Shown: positions 10,831 through 24,700 of the stretch, piece by piece
Layout of the letters: the number at the start of each line of letters is the position of its first letter
Numbering within the stretch: the stretch's first letter is position 1
Source of the DNA: Prochilodus magdalenae
Lineage: Eukaryota > Chordata > Actinopteri > Characiformes > Prochilodontidae
Assembly (NCBI GenBank): GCA_024036415.1
Contig: JAMWET010000129.1
Coordinates: 62,001 to 126,000 of the forward strand
DNA: 64,000 bases
Direction: 5' to 3'
Program-made: the position numbers and the translations under genes
The notes under the pieces: model-generated
Seen by the model: only the letters and a program-made list of their open reading frames with translations
Told to the model about the DNA's origin: nothing
Databases searched by the model: none

Positions 10831-13800
10831 ATAACCTCTTTAGTTACAGTTACATTACATTTGCATTTAATTCATTTACAGTCAAAATGAAAGCCAAATG
10901 TATACTTGTCAGAAAATTCCACAGAAGCAAAATGTACATCATCAAATGTGCTATCAATCTTTTCATTATGTAGCGTGTTCTCCGTTTTTCCCGTGTGTTC
11001 ACGGTTTTATTGCAGCTTCTACTTGAAGCAATTTTCATGGCAATGAAATAAACCAATGTTGCAATGATTGTACTGGCGTCAAGCTAGCGGGGTTAGCTTA
11101 ACACATAGCACTTCTGCCCTACCACATAACAGTAGCAGTCAATCAAAAAACTTAATTCACATCTACCTTTAACAACAAACTTAAAAGCCTAAAACAAATT
11201 ATGGTAAGTAAACTCATATCTCCACAGCAATAATTAAACACGAAATATGTTTATAGGCCTTATATGTAATGTATATGTCTTATCTGAAATGACTGAAGTA
11301 ATGGCAACCTTGCATTTTACCCTAATAACAAAGCCATTTCGCCCTCTGCAGTAAAACACCACTGTGTTTACCAAATTCACAGAAACGCAGATGTGCTTTT
11401 AGGTTTGTTTTCAGTTTCATACGTAGAGAAAACAGCATACTTTTTAGGATGTGCTGAATTTGATGAGGTCTCTTGCGGCTGCTTCCAGTTCCACCTTAAA
11501 TAGCGCAGCACTTACACAAGCCCACAATGCATCTGACCGTGGCTGCTACATCACTGAAGGTAAACTGAGAATAAGAAGCTATGTTATATGCATCTTTAAT
11601 CCACATCCTTCACTATGTCTCTGATCTAGATATCGGGTATCTGATTGGTAAGCTCCCTCCACACAAAAAAGTATTTCTGAGTGTTTATGTCTAGTTATGA
11701 CTAGTTTCAGTTGCTAAGGGAGGGGACTGGGTAGGATCCAGTCTGGGTAGTGACTGGCAGGCTCCTTAGCCAATTACAGGGAGCTTGGAAAATGCCGTAC
11801 TCTATAATCAAGTTCCTCAAAGGTGACAAAATAATTTGGTACATTTTTGCCGCCCTTGCTCATGTGCCACACTAAACGACTGCCTAGCTCATCTGTGTAG
11901 ATGTGCCGGCACTGCTTGGATGTAACATTTATAATTTGTCTTGAGTTCAACGGCACAAGTTAATTCATTTGCTTGTAGTAAGTCACCCAAGCCCCCTGTC
12001 TCTTCCGATTACCCACTCTGACACTTTGTACATCCACGTTTTTAAGTAACATTTTATTTAAAGGCTTAAACTTGAAGGTGGTCTTCCATTATTGTAGCCT
12101 GTTGGCTAGCTTTCCGCTATCTGTCCAGCCTCCTAGAGAGGGCAGAATATAACCAGATATAAAGAGAATATAACGTGTAAAAAAATTATGCAAGTCTGTT
12201 AGGATCAGTGAGATTCAACAGGTGGTTTATCTCATTGCATTTAATTGACACAGATTTCAACACCAACAACTGAGCTCTTTCAAGGACTCACTGTGAAACC
12301 ACAGTTTCATGACAGCTGAAGCTCTGTTACTTGCTTGTAGCATTGTTGTTCTTGCCGCTATTGTATTTTTAACTGGCTGTGCTGAGGGCTGCAAATGATA
12401 CCATGCCCCAGAATGCCTCAGAGACATTTAGTTAGACAAAACATAAGTACATTTCTTCTATTTAGCAAAAAATGCTAACCAAACTCAATGGTCACATGAA
12501 AAATAAGGTGGTCAGTGAGGTAGGACGAAGTAAAAGTAAAAACAGACCTGTTGAGTAGAGGAGGATGGGCTGTGAATGGCCTCAAATGTAACTGATTCCC
12601 CTTCTCTTATAAAGATGGTGATTTATTTGATGGTGACTGATGTTCTCCCAGTTCTTACGTGATTGTTGGTCCCATTTTTTTGATATCTTTTGACAATTTT
12701 TAAACCTTTTTAAACTTTGTTTGAATCATTTGTTGCCAGTTTTTACTTTTTTATTTTCTTCCTTCCAAATACAAACAAATGATCTTATACTACAAGTCCA
12801 AATGTATCATCTTTAAAAGGTTACATGTACCTGATGTGAGTTCTGACTGAAAATAAATACAAAACAATTGGGAAAATAGTGAAACTAGCTGAAACTTCAA
12901 CAGCATTCTCATTTGCTTACATTATTATTCCACCCTATTTTTCAGGCTCATCATCATATATTCAGCTGCAGCAAGTATTTCCCTTAATGGCTGCCTTGGA
13001 TTTTCCATTTCACTTGTCATTGCTTTTACCATGAATGACTTCCTCTCCATCCATTCTAACTATTGAAGCATTTCTCCTGCCAAAACACAACTGAAACCGA
13101 TGATCAGGATGATAACATGTTGCACGGTATGGAATCCACCTTCCAGCATCCTGCAAGTCAGCCCTCTCCGATCCGACTGGGAGCATAGTGTATCACTCAA
13201 TTGTCAGCCAAATATGTGTGTGTCCACTGAGTATGGTGCTTTAGTCGGCCGGGTCGGTTTGCCCTTATGACCCCCTCTTTTACTCCCCCCACCAGCTGTG
13301 TTTGAGGTAGAGGTCCAGCCCTCTGTTCCTTCTGAAGCCATTCTCTTCACGCCAGGGTGGAAGCCGCTCCCATGGAAGCTGCCAGATCAATGTAAATGCG
13401 ATGCATCTCATTCATCCATCATAGCCATGCCAGAGGCCTGACTGCAGATATGAATAACACGCTAAGCCCCAAGCAATGCCAAAAACACGATATGAAATTA
13501 AAGCTTGTGTTCTCAGGTTTATGTTTACAGAACAATTTAGTGCTGGTGGAACCATGGGATACCATATAGACAGGACACTTGAGAGCCTAAAGCTGCATCT
13601 AAAAGGTTAATGTCAATAATAGTACAGCACCAGAAGTCCACTCATTAATGTAGTATGTGCAAGTATAGTAGTATGTGGTTTTGAATGCAGCTTAAGTCTA
13701 GCACAGTTTACCAAGTTCTCTGTTCAAATTGACCAGAACCCACTCATCTGTTAAATAGCAGGCTTAGTATGTGTGTTACCAGGCTGGGCTGGACTGCAGT

Positions 13801-14330
13801 ATTTCAGGATTTGAGTACCCCGTCCTAAAGAGATGTAGATCTGTGGTCTACTATATGGTTTTCTTACTATAAGTGTTGGGGCTTGTACTCTGAACAACTT
13901 TCCATCAACCTGTTTAATTTCTAGAATGTTTTTATGTTAAAGGCTTTATTCTAGCTCATAGAAACCTACTCAGTTTGTTCACAGTTTGTTCAGATGTTTG
14001 ACATGTTCAGTGCTCCTGGCACCTTACACACAGTTACATGAAATGATAACGAATATGCTTACTGATGCACCAGACATTTAGGACAGTTGAGATGAAGACT
14101 TGAAACATGTAAATAGTTTAACTCATGATGGTACATGCAGGGTGTGTATGGTATAATTGTCATCAAAGATAACTTTTATAAAAAATCCTGCTAGATGTCT
14201 GCAAAACCCAGCAAACGAACAGCATGGTGTTGGTTATCAGCATAAACCAGAATGGACCAGCATATTTTTGTTGGTCTAATCTAATGCTCCTGTAAGCTCA
14301 TTTTTAGCAGGGTGTTAGTTTTGACAAAAT
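10831..14330. other. non-coding desert
   Basis: No gene recognised. A possible non-repetitive regulatory stretch is about 13000-13470. A short inverted repeat (AAGCTCCCT, 11650 against 11780) is present. A 60-codon reverse frame near 11774-11956 has no recognised family. Confidence 0.35.
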
Positions 14331-14337
14331 AAAATAA

Positions 14338-14452
14338 TAGATATTATATTATATTATATTATATTATATTATATTATATTATATTATATTATATTATATT
14401 ATATTATATTATATTATATTATATTATATTATATTATATTATATTATATATA
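14338..14452. repeat. (ATATT)n pentanucleotide microsatellite
   Basis: About 22 near-perfect units of a 5-bp repeat. Confidence 0.95.
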
Positions 14453-14519
14453 AAATAAATAGTACAATGTATCGTTTATAGTTTAATAGTAAATAATATT
14501 GCTAAGCCGGTACCTACCC

Positions 14520-14586
<67 letters not shown>

Positions 14587-14587
14587 G

Positions 14588-14663
<76 letters not shown>
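14520..14663. repeat. (CTAT)n tetranucleotide microsatellite
   Basis: About 35 units with a single visible interruption (CTGT near 14586). Confidence 0.95.
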
Positions 14664-14859
14664 AAATAGTGGTAAGGTTCCTATCACCACCACTGTGAAG
14701 TAAATGATACATTTCTCTACAGTTGATCATGCCATAATAAACCCCTCTATGACTGAATTATACAGGCATGTAAATCTGTAAACAGGTCAAATTCTCCCCT
14801 ACACACAGGAGGTTACGTCTCGAGCGCAAAGTAATGGTATTATAAAGCTGTAAAGATCT

Positions 14860-15720
14860 TAAACTGTGTGTGCTGTAATGCTGTAATACTGTATTGCTCG
14901 GATATGCTGCCCTGTCTGCGGCCAGTTCTCACTGAGACGATGTGTGTTGTGTTTTGGGGGTCTGAGGCGGCGTCACGCAGCGCCCATCATAATGTCTCAC
15001 ACTTTCTAACAACTAGACATTTCCCACCAGAGAGGGGAGGAAACGAGCCGGCGCTATCAGCAGCCTCGCACGGATCTCCTTCCCCGAAGTCTGAGCGCCA
15101 AGAAGCAGCGGAAAACAGGCGAACATGAAGGAAAGACTCGGTTTACAGGAGTCTTTCAGCTTTTCCTCGCAGTCGACGACCACATGAACACAAGTCGCTT
15201 CGCTCGGTTATTTCGCCACGAGCCCACCGGAGAGCGGAGCCGGAGTGAGGGGTCTGCCCTGCGCGGCTGTCTGAACTATCACAGACTTTCATCTGCCGAG
15301 GGGCAAAAACAGCACTTCATCCACGCTTCGTAACTCGGGATTAAACCGCGGGGACAGGACACGATGCGGGGACGGCGGCAGGATTTTCCACCGAGCGAAC
15401 TGTGATCATTTGGGATTATCGATCCGCTGTGCTCGGTTTCTCCTTTAATTCAACCCGGTCTCATACAGCAACTTACCGAGGAGCTCCATGCATTTCAAAA
15501 GGTCGGTTTGTGTTCATTGTGATGGGTCTCGTGCGGCCTCCAGGTCCGGTTTGGTTGGGACCAGTAATATTTATAAACGTTCATACTTCAGACGGTCTGC
15601 AGCTGCTGGCACGCCGTCTCACTGCTGGTGAACCTCCAAACAGTTCAGATGGAGGTGCCGATGTTTCGTGTGTAGCTCCGTTCGGCCTGCATGTTTAAGG
15701 TTAGGCTGATTTTCAGATCA
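14860..15720 (+). promoter_or_regulatory. CpG-rich block, possible distal rgma promoter or first exon
   Basis: CpG density rises sharply against the AT-rich surroundings, most strongly between about 15020 and 15430. It contains no convincing coding exon; open frames here are short. RGMA genes in mammals use several upstream non-coding or alternative first exons, so this is a reasonable distal promoter. A possible splice donor (TCAG/GTAAAA) lies near 15777. The strand is assumed from rgma. Confidence 0.4.
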
Positions 15721-18423
15721 GTTGTGTTTTATAAGAGGGGGAACATTTTAATTTCACTGAAGGTTTATCTTATCAGGTAAAACTGGTCTGACACGGGGAG
15801 CCAAAAGGCAGCCCAGCCTTATTGATAATTTGGCTCTAATAACCATAAAGTGATGTGCGAATGATGCGGATGCGTGTCGCTTTTGCCTTCTTTCTCTGCT
15901 GTTAACTGACAGCCTGGTTCAGCTTATGAGCCACTGTCTATGGAGCGCTCACATCACAGATACTGGGCACATTCAGCTCGGCAGGGATGATGAGGGCTGG
16001 TAACTGAGCCGGGCTGCTGTAGTTCGGCCAGTGTATGATGGGGTTTAGCTGTAACCTCGATGTATATATTAAGATAATGAAGAGATTCTGTGAGGCTGTA
16101 GGTCATGAGCTGATCAGCCTCTGTTCCAGATGTTTTACACCTCTGGAAAGGTAAAACGGGGTCAGCAGTGGGCTGCATAAATTAATAAAAAGTTGTGTTA
16201 ATCCTCACGGGGCCATGTGCATAAGTCAACCTATCTCCTCCATCACTATCTTCCACAGTACAAGCGCCATCTGTTGGACGCTTAATACCGTGATCTAAAA
16301 ATATGGTTTATGTGGGGTGTTTTTGGTGGGGACGGCTCCTCAGACTTCACTGAGCAGATCACTGCTGATGTTACAGGCTTATTATATGCCACAGTTAGGC
16401 CCTGATGATCCAACACCTCGACTTTGTATGCAGTTGTTTCCCATGATATCTGACAAAGCAGTTGTGGGGTTTGATTCTAACAGCATTCCCGCACTGTGCA
16501 TACAAGTGGGAATGATCAAAGCTGAGTGCATAAGCTGTAGATTAAAAAGGACTCATATTCCAAACTCATTCTAATTTTTAGACCAAACACACATGCAGTA
16601 TAATACGTTTATGACAGAGGATATTAGAACCACTGCTGCCTTCTAACCAAAATAATATGGTGGTTGCCCACATAGTGTACATGCAGAAAATGGGAAACCT
16701 ATGACAACCTCATACATCATACAAAACCAGCAGCAGAAAATCAAAAAGAATGATGAACCTGATAACATCAGTGAGGTTTGATTAAATGGGTTTCAATTTA
16801 AAGCTGCGTATTTGTGATTCATTTTTGTGGTCAGTCTTTGTTTACTTGGGCATACTCAGAGACTTGTTTAAATGACATGCTGATATTAGTTCTTTATAGT
16901 ATGGTAACTGGTGATTGATGGATTAAACGACAGGTTGACCAGTGCTGAGATAACATCAGGTCTTCTTTTCAGGCTCTTTAGTTACCCATTTAATGTTCTT
17001 TAGTGGAGCACAGTTAATTATTGTGTGGCCTAATATGCCTGGACTGTCTGGATAACTGATTGGTCCCCAATTACCTGATAAGATTGCAGGTAGCGGTGGG
17101 TGATATGCCAAAAATACAGCTTCAAGACATGATACTTTAAGAAACTTTGATGTGCATGATGTCCACTGAATATTTCATCCAAGGCTTGACAAAAAACTGT
17201 GATTTCTGTCCAGTGTTTTGCACACTTTATGGTCCGAAATCCAAGCTAATAAGACTAATTTATGTATTTCGTTGTAATTACAAATGCACTTTTGCAGTGT
17301 TCTTGATGTACTGTGACATAATTGTCCATATGTCCATTAATATCCATATCGATAAATGTTGTCACATTGCCGACCCCAACTTATATGCCTGTCAAACAAC
17401 AGCAGAAATGTCTCAGCAAAGAAAAAGAAGTTTTGCAAAGTTGATTTCTCTGTTAAGGGTGCCTTTGAGACACTAGTTGTAACTGTACTACTGTGTGCAA
17501 ATGCATAACTTGGCTTGATGAGTGCAATGTCTGTGGGCATCTGCACGGTGAAAAAAGCAGTGTGGTTTAAAGGGTCAGTTTTAACACTGCATCTGAACAG
17601 GTGGTTGGGTGTGAGCCAGAGAAAGCAGTCAACCCACTTTTCTGGTTGCCAATTTGTAAACACCATCAATTTGTAAACTGTTCACAACCTGTGCGACAAC
17701 ATTTCACAAAGCACTGGAGATCCACTGGAGGCAACAGGCTGTACTGATATGTTGTTCCATTTGTATTAGTTAGCCTGCACTGTCGTGTTTAGATGCAGCA
17801 GAGGACAGGCAGAATTTGCCCCTGTGGGAAGTATCGAGCAATGTTCCATTTACGAATGTCTGACATTGCTGCTCTTAACTGCCAGCGCTGTTAAAGTTCT
17901 CATGGGTCCTTACACTGTAATACTGGAGTGCATGTGTAAGACACTGCCTGCCCTATGGACAGTTCAGCTAATGAGTTCAGGTAATGGTGAACAGATAAAG
18001 GAAAATAACCAAAACTCATTTATAACCTCAAAAGACTGCAAACCAGCATATGTAAAATTCCTTCTTACTGCATTACTGTCATCTGTGCTTATTCTAATGC
18101 GGATGTTCTCTTTGCAGATGAATAGCTATTTAGATTTACCCTGTGTGTATTTTGCACAGTACTGTATGTAACATGGTATGCTCAGCTAAACGGGCTTTGC
18201 CCTCTGTATATGACCTGATTGTTCCCCATTTCCCATGAAGAATAGAACATGTTCATTAATCATATCTAGACCACTGCTGCCCTCGTGATCAACATTCAGT
18301 TCAGCAGCCTTTCCCACCACCAGCACACGGTGAAGCAGTGAAGCAGCTACTTTTGAAAAAGCAGGGCCGTCATTTGAAACTGCTGGGAGTAGGAGGGGGA
18401 GCAATGATTGCTCATCGGCTCCA
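15721..18423. other. non-coding DNA between the CpG block and rgma
   Basis: Contains a possible DNA-transposon fragment at about 17094-17380, bounded by 'ggtgggtgatatg' and a loosely inverted 'cattgccgacccc'. Open frames of 70-130 codons on both strands are not supported by any family resemblance. Confidence 0.35.
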
Positions 18424-18717
18424 GTGACTCCTCATTGGCTCTGCCCTTGCTGTAGGCTGCGCTCGCTGACTCCGCCGCGCTGGAGAGCGTCCGCGCTTTA
18501 TAGCACGCTAAGGAATTTCAGCAGCAGCGCAAGGAGACGTGACGATCAGCGCTCGAGCCTGCAGTCGGCTAGAACCCTTACACGGAGGCATGATTCCGGA
18601 GCGCAGGCGTTCTTCAGCAGCGAGTCACTACACTCGAGTCAGTCGCCTAACTGGCCTTTCTTCTCATTACTGTTCCTGACCAGGGAGAGGAGAGCAGCGC
18701 TGTCCCGTGCTGGATGG
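18424..18717 (+). promoter_or_regulatory. rgma: rgma proximal promoter and 5' UTR candidate
   Basis: CpG-rich DNA directly upstream of the start codon. A CCAAT-box in reverse orientation (ATTGG, 18434-18438) lies about 60 bp ahead of a TATA-like TTTATAG (about 18497-18503), which would place a start site near 18525-18535. A pyrimidine-rich acceptor-like sequence ends in AG at 18682-18683, so part of this stretch could instead be intron when a more distal first exon is used. Confidence 0.5.
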
Positions 18718-18799
18718 ATGGTTATGGGGGAAGGAGCGCGAGCCTCGGCGCTGGAAGTCGCCAAGATCCTCTTCGTGTTTCTCTACTTCTTTCCAGCGG
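18718..18799 (+). CDS. rgma: rgma coding exon 1 (signal peptide)
   Basis: Encodes residues 1-27 plus one base of codon 28. The tail [13 protein letters not shown] is the hydrophobic signal-peptide core. The exon ends at GCGG before the donor GTGAGT. Joined to the next exon it reads [17 protein letters not shown], matching the RGMA family across the junction. The frame stays open upstream to 18424, so translation could start further 5'. Confidence 0.9.
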
Positions 18800-21700
18800 G
18801 TGAGTGACTTTCTCCGCCTGTACAGACTCCAGTCGACTTTCTGAAAACTAGCGTCAGCTACAGCGGGGTGCTTGTTCAGTGTAAAGACAGTTTAAAGCAG
18901 CCCAATAAGACAACAGTGTGGCCTTAACTAAGTGCAGCTCCTGATAGTGCTGTGTTTCGCACATGTCGAGCTTCAGTCGAGAAAATGCTCCGGTCGGTAA
19001 CATAAAGTCGGCTCCGTGTGAGACATACTTCTCCCGAGAGCCTGTCGGCGCTCAGTTTTATTAGTGAGCTTGTTATTCAACACTACCGAAACTAACCGAC
19101 ATCTTAGAGGGAAACTGCGCCGAAATTCTAGGTAACTGAATGATTGGGGTGGTTTAGGTGTGAAACACTCGAGACATATCGAGTCAGAATGGTTCACAGT
19201 GGTGGTGGTGATGGGAACCAGACGTCTGCAGATCTCGATGCCTCTAAAAGCTCCGCCACAGAAAGTTATTACAGGAACTGGTTAGATGTACACGGTCTGA
19301 AGCCTGACACAATGTTTATGACCGTTTCTTGTTAACGTGTTGGCTTAAAATGATACATTTATGGCGGAGGGGTACATGCAGAGTATTGTAAGGCAAAATA
19401 GTCCGACGAGAAAAGGTGTGTTTTCTGATTTTTGACCGTCATAAACATTACATCCAACACCCCAGAAGCCTTGTGTAGATTTCCTGGAGGTTTATATAGT
19501 AATAATAGTGTAATATGGTTTTATTTGTGCTGTAGACATGGTGACCCCTGGTTCCCATCATCACCACTATAAAGAAATCAGCGTCTGTTAAGTTTCTCTG
19601 CGGTGAACCACATTCACATCAGGTCGCCCTGAATAACTGTGTTTACATCTTAACCGCTGAATTGTGCAGACTTTTTGAAAAGTCGTTGGCGTTCCCCTTT
19701 AACGTCCCTGTATAAGAGGGAAATTTAAATGGCTCAGTTTAACCTGAACCTTTAATTTTGGTATTGCATTAAATAGTGGGATGTACAAGTTAAACATGCA
19801 CCTTAAAGAGTGCCGAACAGCAGCTAACTTGGAGTCGTGTATGTAATGTTTAAGGCTTATATTGCTTTGAATGTTTCTCTGGGCCTGGTGCTGTGTGAAC
19901 TACTGCATTCCTCCACAGGAGAGGGGCTGTTCTGTTTGGGGGAGGGGGTGGGGGATTAGACCACTCAGACTCATCTGCTGCACATTTTTTACAAATGTGT
20001 AGATTACCAATCCATCTGAGTGGATTTGGTTAAATTTGTAGGTGGCCGATACGTGTTGGAGTGAATTTAGTCTGAAAACAATGCAGGGGGCAGCCCCGCA
20101 TGTTTAATCTGCCTTCGCACCTTATCACTGTCTGTTATGTTAGTTAACACCAAACAAAAGGCTTTCACACCAGCGATAGTCCTGACATTTGAGATGAGTT
20201 TATTGCCCTAGATAGGTAATAAATGCCCTCTGTTTCCAAGAAGGTGAGAGGTGGGAGTGGTTTATAAGAAGTCCATTTGTTCTAATGGAAAACGTAAATG
20301 CTCTTGAAGGTCTTTCACTGCTGTTTTTAATACAAGATAAAGAAATATATACTTGTATAATGCTTATACGTAGACTGTGTTTGTAGTAAAAGGGAAAGTT
20401 TTATTCTCCCGCCCCCAAAAAAAACCAAAAAAACTATACAGCATCACACAACAGGTAGTTTACCTCTGTGGCACTGCCTGTAATCCTATACGTGTTTGAA
20501 ATTGCATTTGCCTTTGATTACAGCCCTTTTTTGCAGTGGACAGGTGGCTATCTTATATCCAGTTTGACCTGTGGAATGGTGAGAGCTCCTCTCTGTTCCG
20601 CCCTCTGGTCCTGGAGCCAGTTTCTCTCCAGAGATCCTGTTTCTTTAAGGGAGCTGTCGTTACCCCCTCCCCTGCCCCGCTGGCCTGCACGCCTGATGAA
20701 ACTCTACCTAATCCCTTTACACAGGGCTAATTTATGACTCTGCTGGTCTCCTCTCAATGGCAAATTACATTGTCTTCATTCAAAGCCTTAAGACCACCCC
20801 CTCCCACACACACCCTCTCACAGGCACACACACATCCAAACTTCTGCCCCCTTCCGTTACAGCCCAGCAGTGGATTCTTTGAGAGGTGCATTTGTCCTTT
20901 GCTTTTATGGGGGGAGGTGACTGACACCCGCTGTGTTTTTACTCACAAAGCCCCCCCATAAATCTGCTTAGCAATGCAAAAGAAGGGAGGGCCGGGGTGT
21001 GAATGTGTGTGAATTTGCAGTAAGATGATTAGCTCCTGTAACTGACCGACTTTTAATTTGAGCTGCATGTTAGACTGTGATTACCCACCCATTGTAGCAT
21101 AAAAGCATTTTAATACCAGTCTAAATCCTGGTATCGGCCCATGCTTGCTTTCTGGATTGGAGCTCCTGGTGAGGTAATGAAGTTGCAGAAGATGATTGAG
21201 GTTGCAGTGATGTCAGTTTAGATACTTGTTGCATTAGCTATTGCATATCAGAGTTGATACCAGGATATTTTCCGTACTTTACTGTAATCAGATAAACCAT
21301 GTAGGGATTTAGATATGTAACAATACGTGTTTAAATAACGTCACCAATTGATTGATGAATTTAATGCAGGCTTTTAGCCTGCTCGTATGTTTTCTTAAAA
21401 CACAGACCACAATGGACTGATTTTGTGTGCAATATAGTGCACTTATACTTGGTGGATATTGGCAGCACTGAGCGTCTTGGAGGCTCATGTTCACTGGAAT
21501 GTTTGCTTTTTCATGACGCTCAACTCTGCAGTTGCGTGAAGAAGTTGCATGTGTTTGGTATATGCAAAATACAGCAAGAGCTTAAGATTCTTTGACAAGG
21601 TCACAGCATGAAAATCTGAGTGCGTAAAAAATCTGCAGAGGGATTAAACGTTTTATATATGATAGGTATTTTATTGTCTCAGAAAGAAAAAGAAATATTT

Positions 21701-24700
21701 AAAGTCTCAATTCTGTATGGAAGGATGATTAAAGACGGGATTTTATTAGAACTGGTTGCTTTAAAAATGTGTTAATTTGCGTTGACTGGTTGATTTAAAT
21801 AAATTATTTTTAATCAGGATCACTACTTTGATTTTACATGGTTGTATAAACCAAAGACTGTAAGATGATTTTGTGGCTTTAATTTTTTTATACTGTTATT
21901 TATTTAAAACTGCATACAGTCACTGCTGCTGATTAAAAAAAATAATAGTAATTCTATCCCATTTCTAAAAATGATTCTGGGTCAACGGTTTGCTTTCATG
22001 CAGCACAATCCTACACATTTTAGCAGTGAGCCAGAGACTTACCCACTCAGTGCTGTCTGGATGCTCATGTTCATTCTGTCTCTCCCGCAGTCACACTGCA
22101 GTGTAAGATCCTGAAGTGTAACTCAGAGTTCTGGGCATCCACCCCAAGCTCCGGCCCCAAGGAGGAGTTCTGCACAGCGCTACGTGCCTACAACAGCTGC
22201 GTCCGTCGCACAGCCCGCACCTGCCGGGGCGATCTGGCCTACCACTCTGCCCAGCATGGCATTGAGGACCTTATGACCCAGCACAACTGCTCTAAAGAAG
22301 GCCCTACAGTCTCACCCCGTGCCCGTACACCACCACCTGTGGCTCCGCCCTTGCCGCCACAAACTGATGCCCCTGTGCCCTCAGATGGTCCAGAGGTGTG
22401 CCACTACGAGCGGAGCCTCCCGCGCCACTCTGCACCACCCAACTACACACATTGTGGGTTCTTTGGAGACCCACACCTGCGCACCTTCAACGACGACTTC
22501 CAGACATGCAAAGTGGAGGGTGCATGGCCGCTTATCCATAACAAGTACCTGTCTGTGCAGGTCACCAACACACCAGTGCTGCCTGGCTCCGCTGCCACTG
22601 CCACTAGCAAGGTGAGTGTGTTTATTTTGATACAGACGTTGCGAAATAAATGTTTTCCATTTGTTTTTCTGTTAAACTGAAAATGTAGAAACGGCAGGGG
22701 ACTTATTTTAGCAAGAAATCCTCAGGAAATTGTTTTACAAATATTGTTCATAGTTTTGTTTTCAAAAAAGAGGGGCTTCAAACACTTTACTTACTTTGGG
22801 TGATTAATGTTTGATGTTAGTAGAAACATAGCTTACATTGGGGCTTCAATTTTATTGTAAAATGATGACAGTATTACAATACAGCAATACATTTTTTATC
22901 TGTGATGCATATAGTGATGGAATACAGGAAGTGTCAGCAGATTACTTGAGTAGCTCTATTTGGAAAGAGTGAACAGAATGATTAGTTTGAGAATGATTTG
23001 GGTGATTTTTCAGGGGAGTTGATCTGCATGGAATTATTAAAAGCCCAACAAATTCCTCTTACTGTAAAGACTTCAGGGGTGGAAACCTTATTCTTAGTGT
23101 GAACCAATCTTTTTTGAACTTCCTAGTGCTATACAGTTGGTTTCAGTGCTAAAAACCCAAAAGCGGATGAGCGCTGTCTTTGCTCTTCTCTGTCTACTCA
23201 AGGACCTTTAAATTGTCACGTGTTAAATTATTTTCATTTCTCTTGTAGATTTGTTAAAGAAAATGAGAACCGTCCAAGCAGCAAAAAATTGGAGCGTGAC
23301 TTATTTAAATAAATTTTATGACATCGTGCGTCCTGTGGTTTGACTAATATGCACTTTACAGGGATGCTGCTGAAGTAATATTTTGTGCAGGCTTTGTCTA
23401 AATTTTCTCCAAACTATCTCTTTGAAAATGTGTCGTATTTCTTTATTTCTTCTTGTGCATTTTGTCTGTCTGCTAAAAGGCTATGAATACAGAACTAGGA
23501 AACAGATCATGATGGCACCCGAATCTTAATTAGGCACTTTTTGGGAAACATTTTTTTAACAGTGCTATGTTACACGTAGTAGGCGCTGCGCTTCAGCAGT
23601 GAGCCAGTTAATAGTATGAATGTGGCTTAGTCCTAAGAGCAGACAGGGTTTGTGAGTGCAGAGTCTGGATAGTATTTGGATCTGTTCCCTCAACAGATGA
23701 AGCTGCGATAAACACAACAATTGATGAGGTCTCGATAAGGCCTTTTTTTTAATAGAAGGGAATGCCAACAGCAAAAGAGCAGTAATAACTCAGAGTGTTA
23801 CCAGGCTCCAGTGCTCTTGTTTCTTTCTTCTAGCTTTTTTCAGTCCGCCAAGACCAATGTTACTATATCTGTGGCGGTGCTCACCATTGTTTGCATGTGC
23901 GTTAAGGGCCTTGTTGTTTCAACTAAGTGCTCAGTCCATGCAGGAAACTGCAGATATTTTCTCCGCATTAGCTGGCCTCCATACCTCATAAATTATCATT
24001 GTTTTGCTTTACGGTACATTGGATGGGGGCGTGGAGCTGCCTTGGTGTTGGCCAGCTGTAAGGCCTTGAGGTGAAAGCGCAGAACCAGGAGTCTACGTGC
24101 GTTGTTGCCGATGGCTAATTCATTTATTTTGCACGCCACTACAGCTGGAATTGCGCGACCGCTGGCCGTGTTGCTCGTGAGTTGTCCCTTGTATGACTTG
24201 TTGTATTAGCAAGAGGGCAGGAAGGGGAAACATAAGAGAACTTTTTGGCTGGGGCCACATTTAGAAACAGACCAATTTTCCATCATCAAGATCCACTAAT
24301 GATGCACCATTAAGTAGATTGACCACAGCTCTGTTTTGAGGTGGGGGGTAATGATATTTTTGTTAAGTTGTGCTCTGGAAACAAATGGCAGGTTCGGAGG
24401 CTGTTCAGTCCTCGACAAAAGGGAAAACAAGACTGTGGGCAGATGCCACCTGTGCAAACAAAGATCTTGCTGTTTATTGATAGGCCCCTTTCGCTTCAAA
24501 CAACTTCCTGCTGCACTGTGGACAACTGGCCTGGGCTGGAGGCTTGTAGTTTGCCCTGACTAGGGTGATTGCAGGGTGATTTGGTTGTTACTCTCACCCT
24601 CCCCAACCCCCTCCACCCTATACTCACTCACTGAAACACACGCACAGCAACACACACACAGGATCGGCAGTCCTGAGGTCACATGGTGACAACAGCCCGT

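Noticed and set aside
11774..11956. 60-codon - strand open frame with a protein-like look
   Set aside because: No recognisable family, too short, and no splice context.
17785..18171. 128-codon + strand open frame ahead of rgma
   Set aside because: No family resemblance, no splice or start context, overlapping frames on the other strand; treated as chance.
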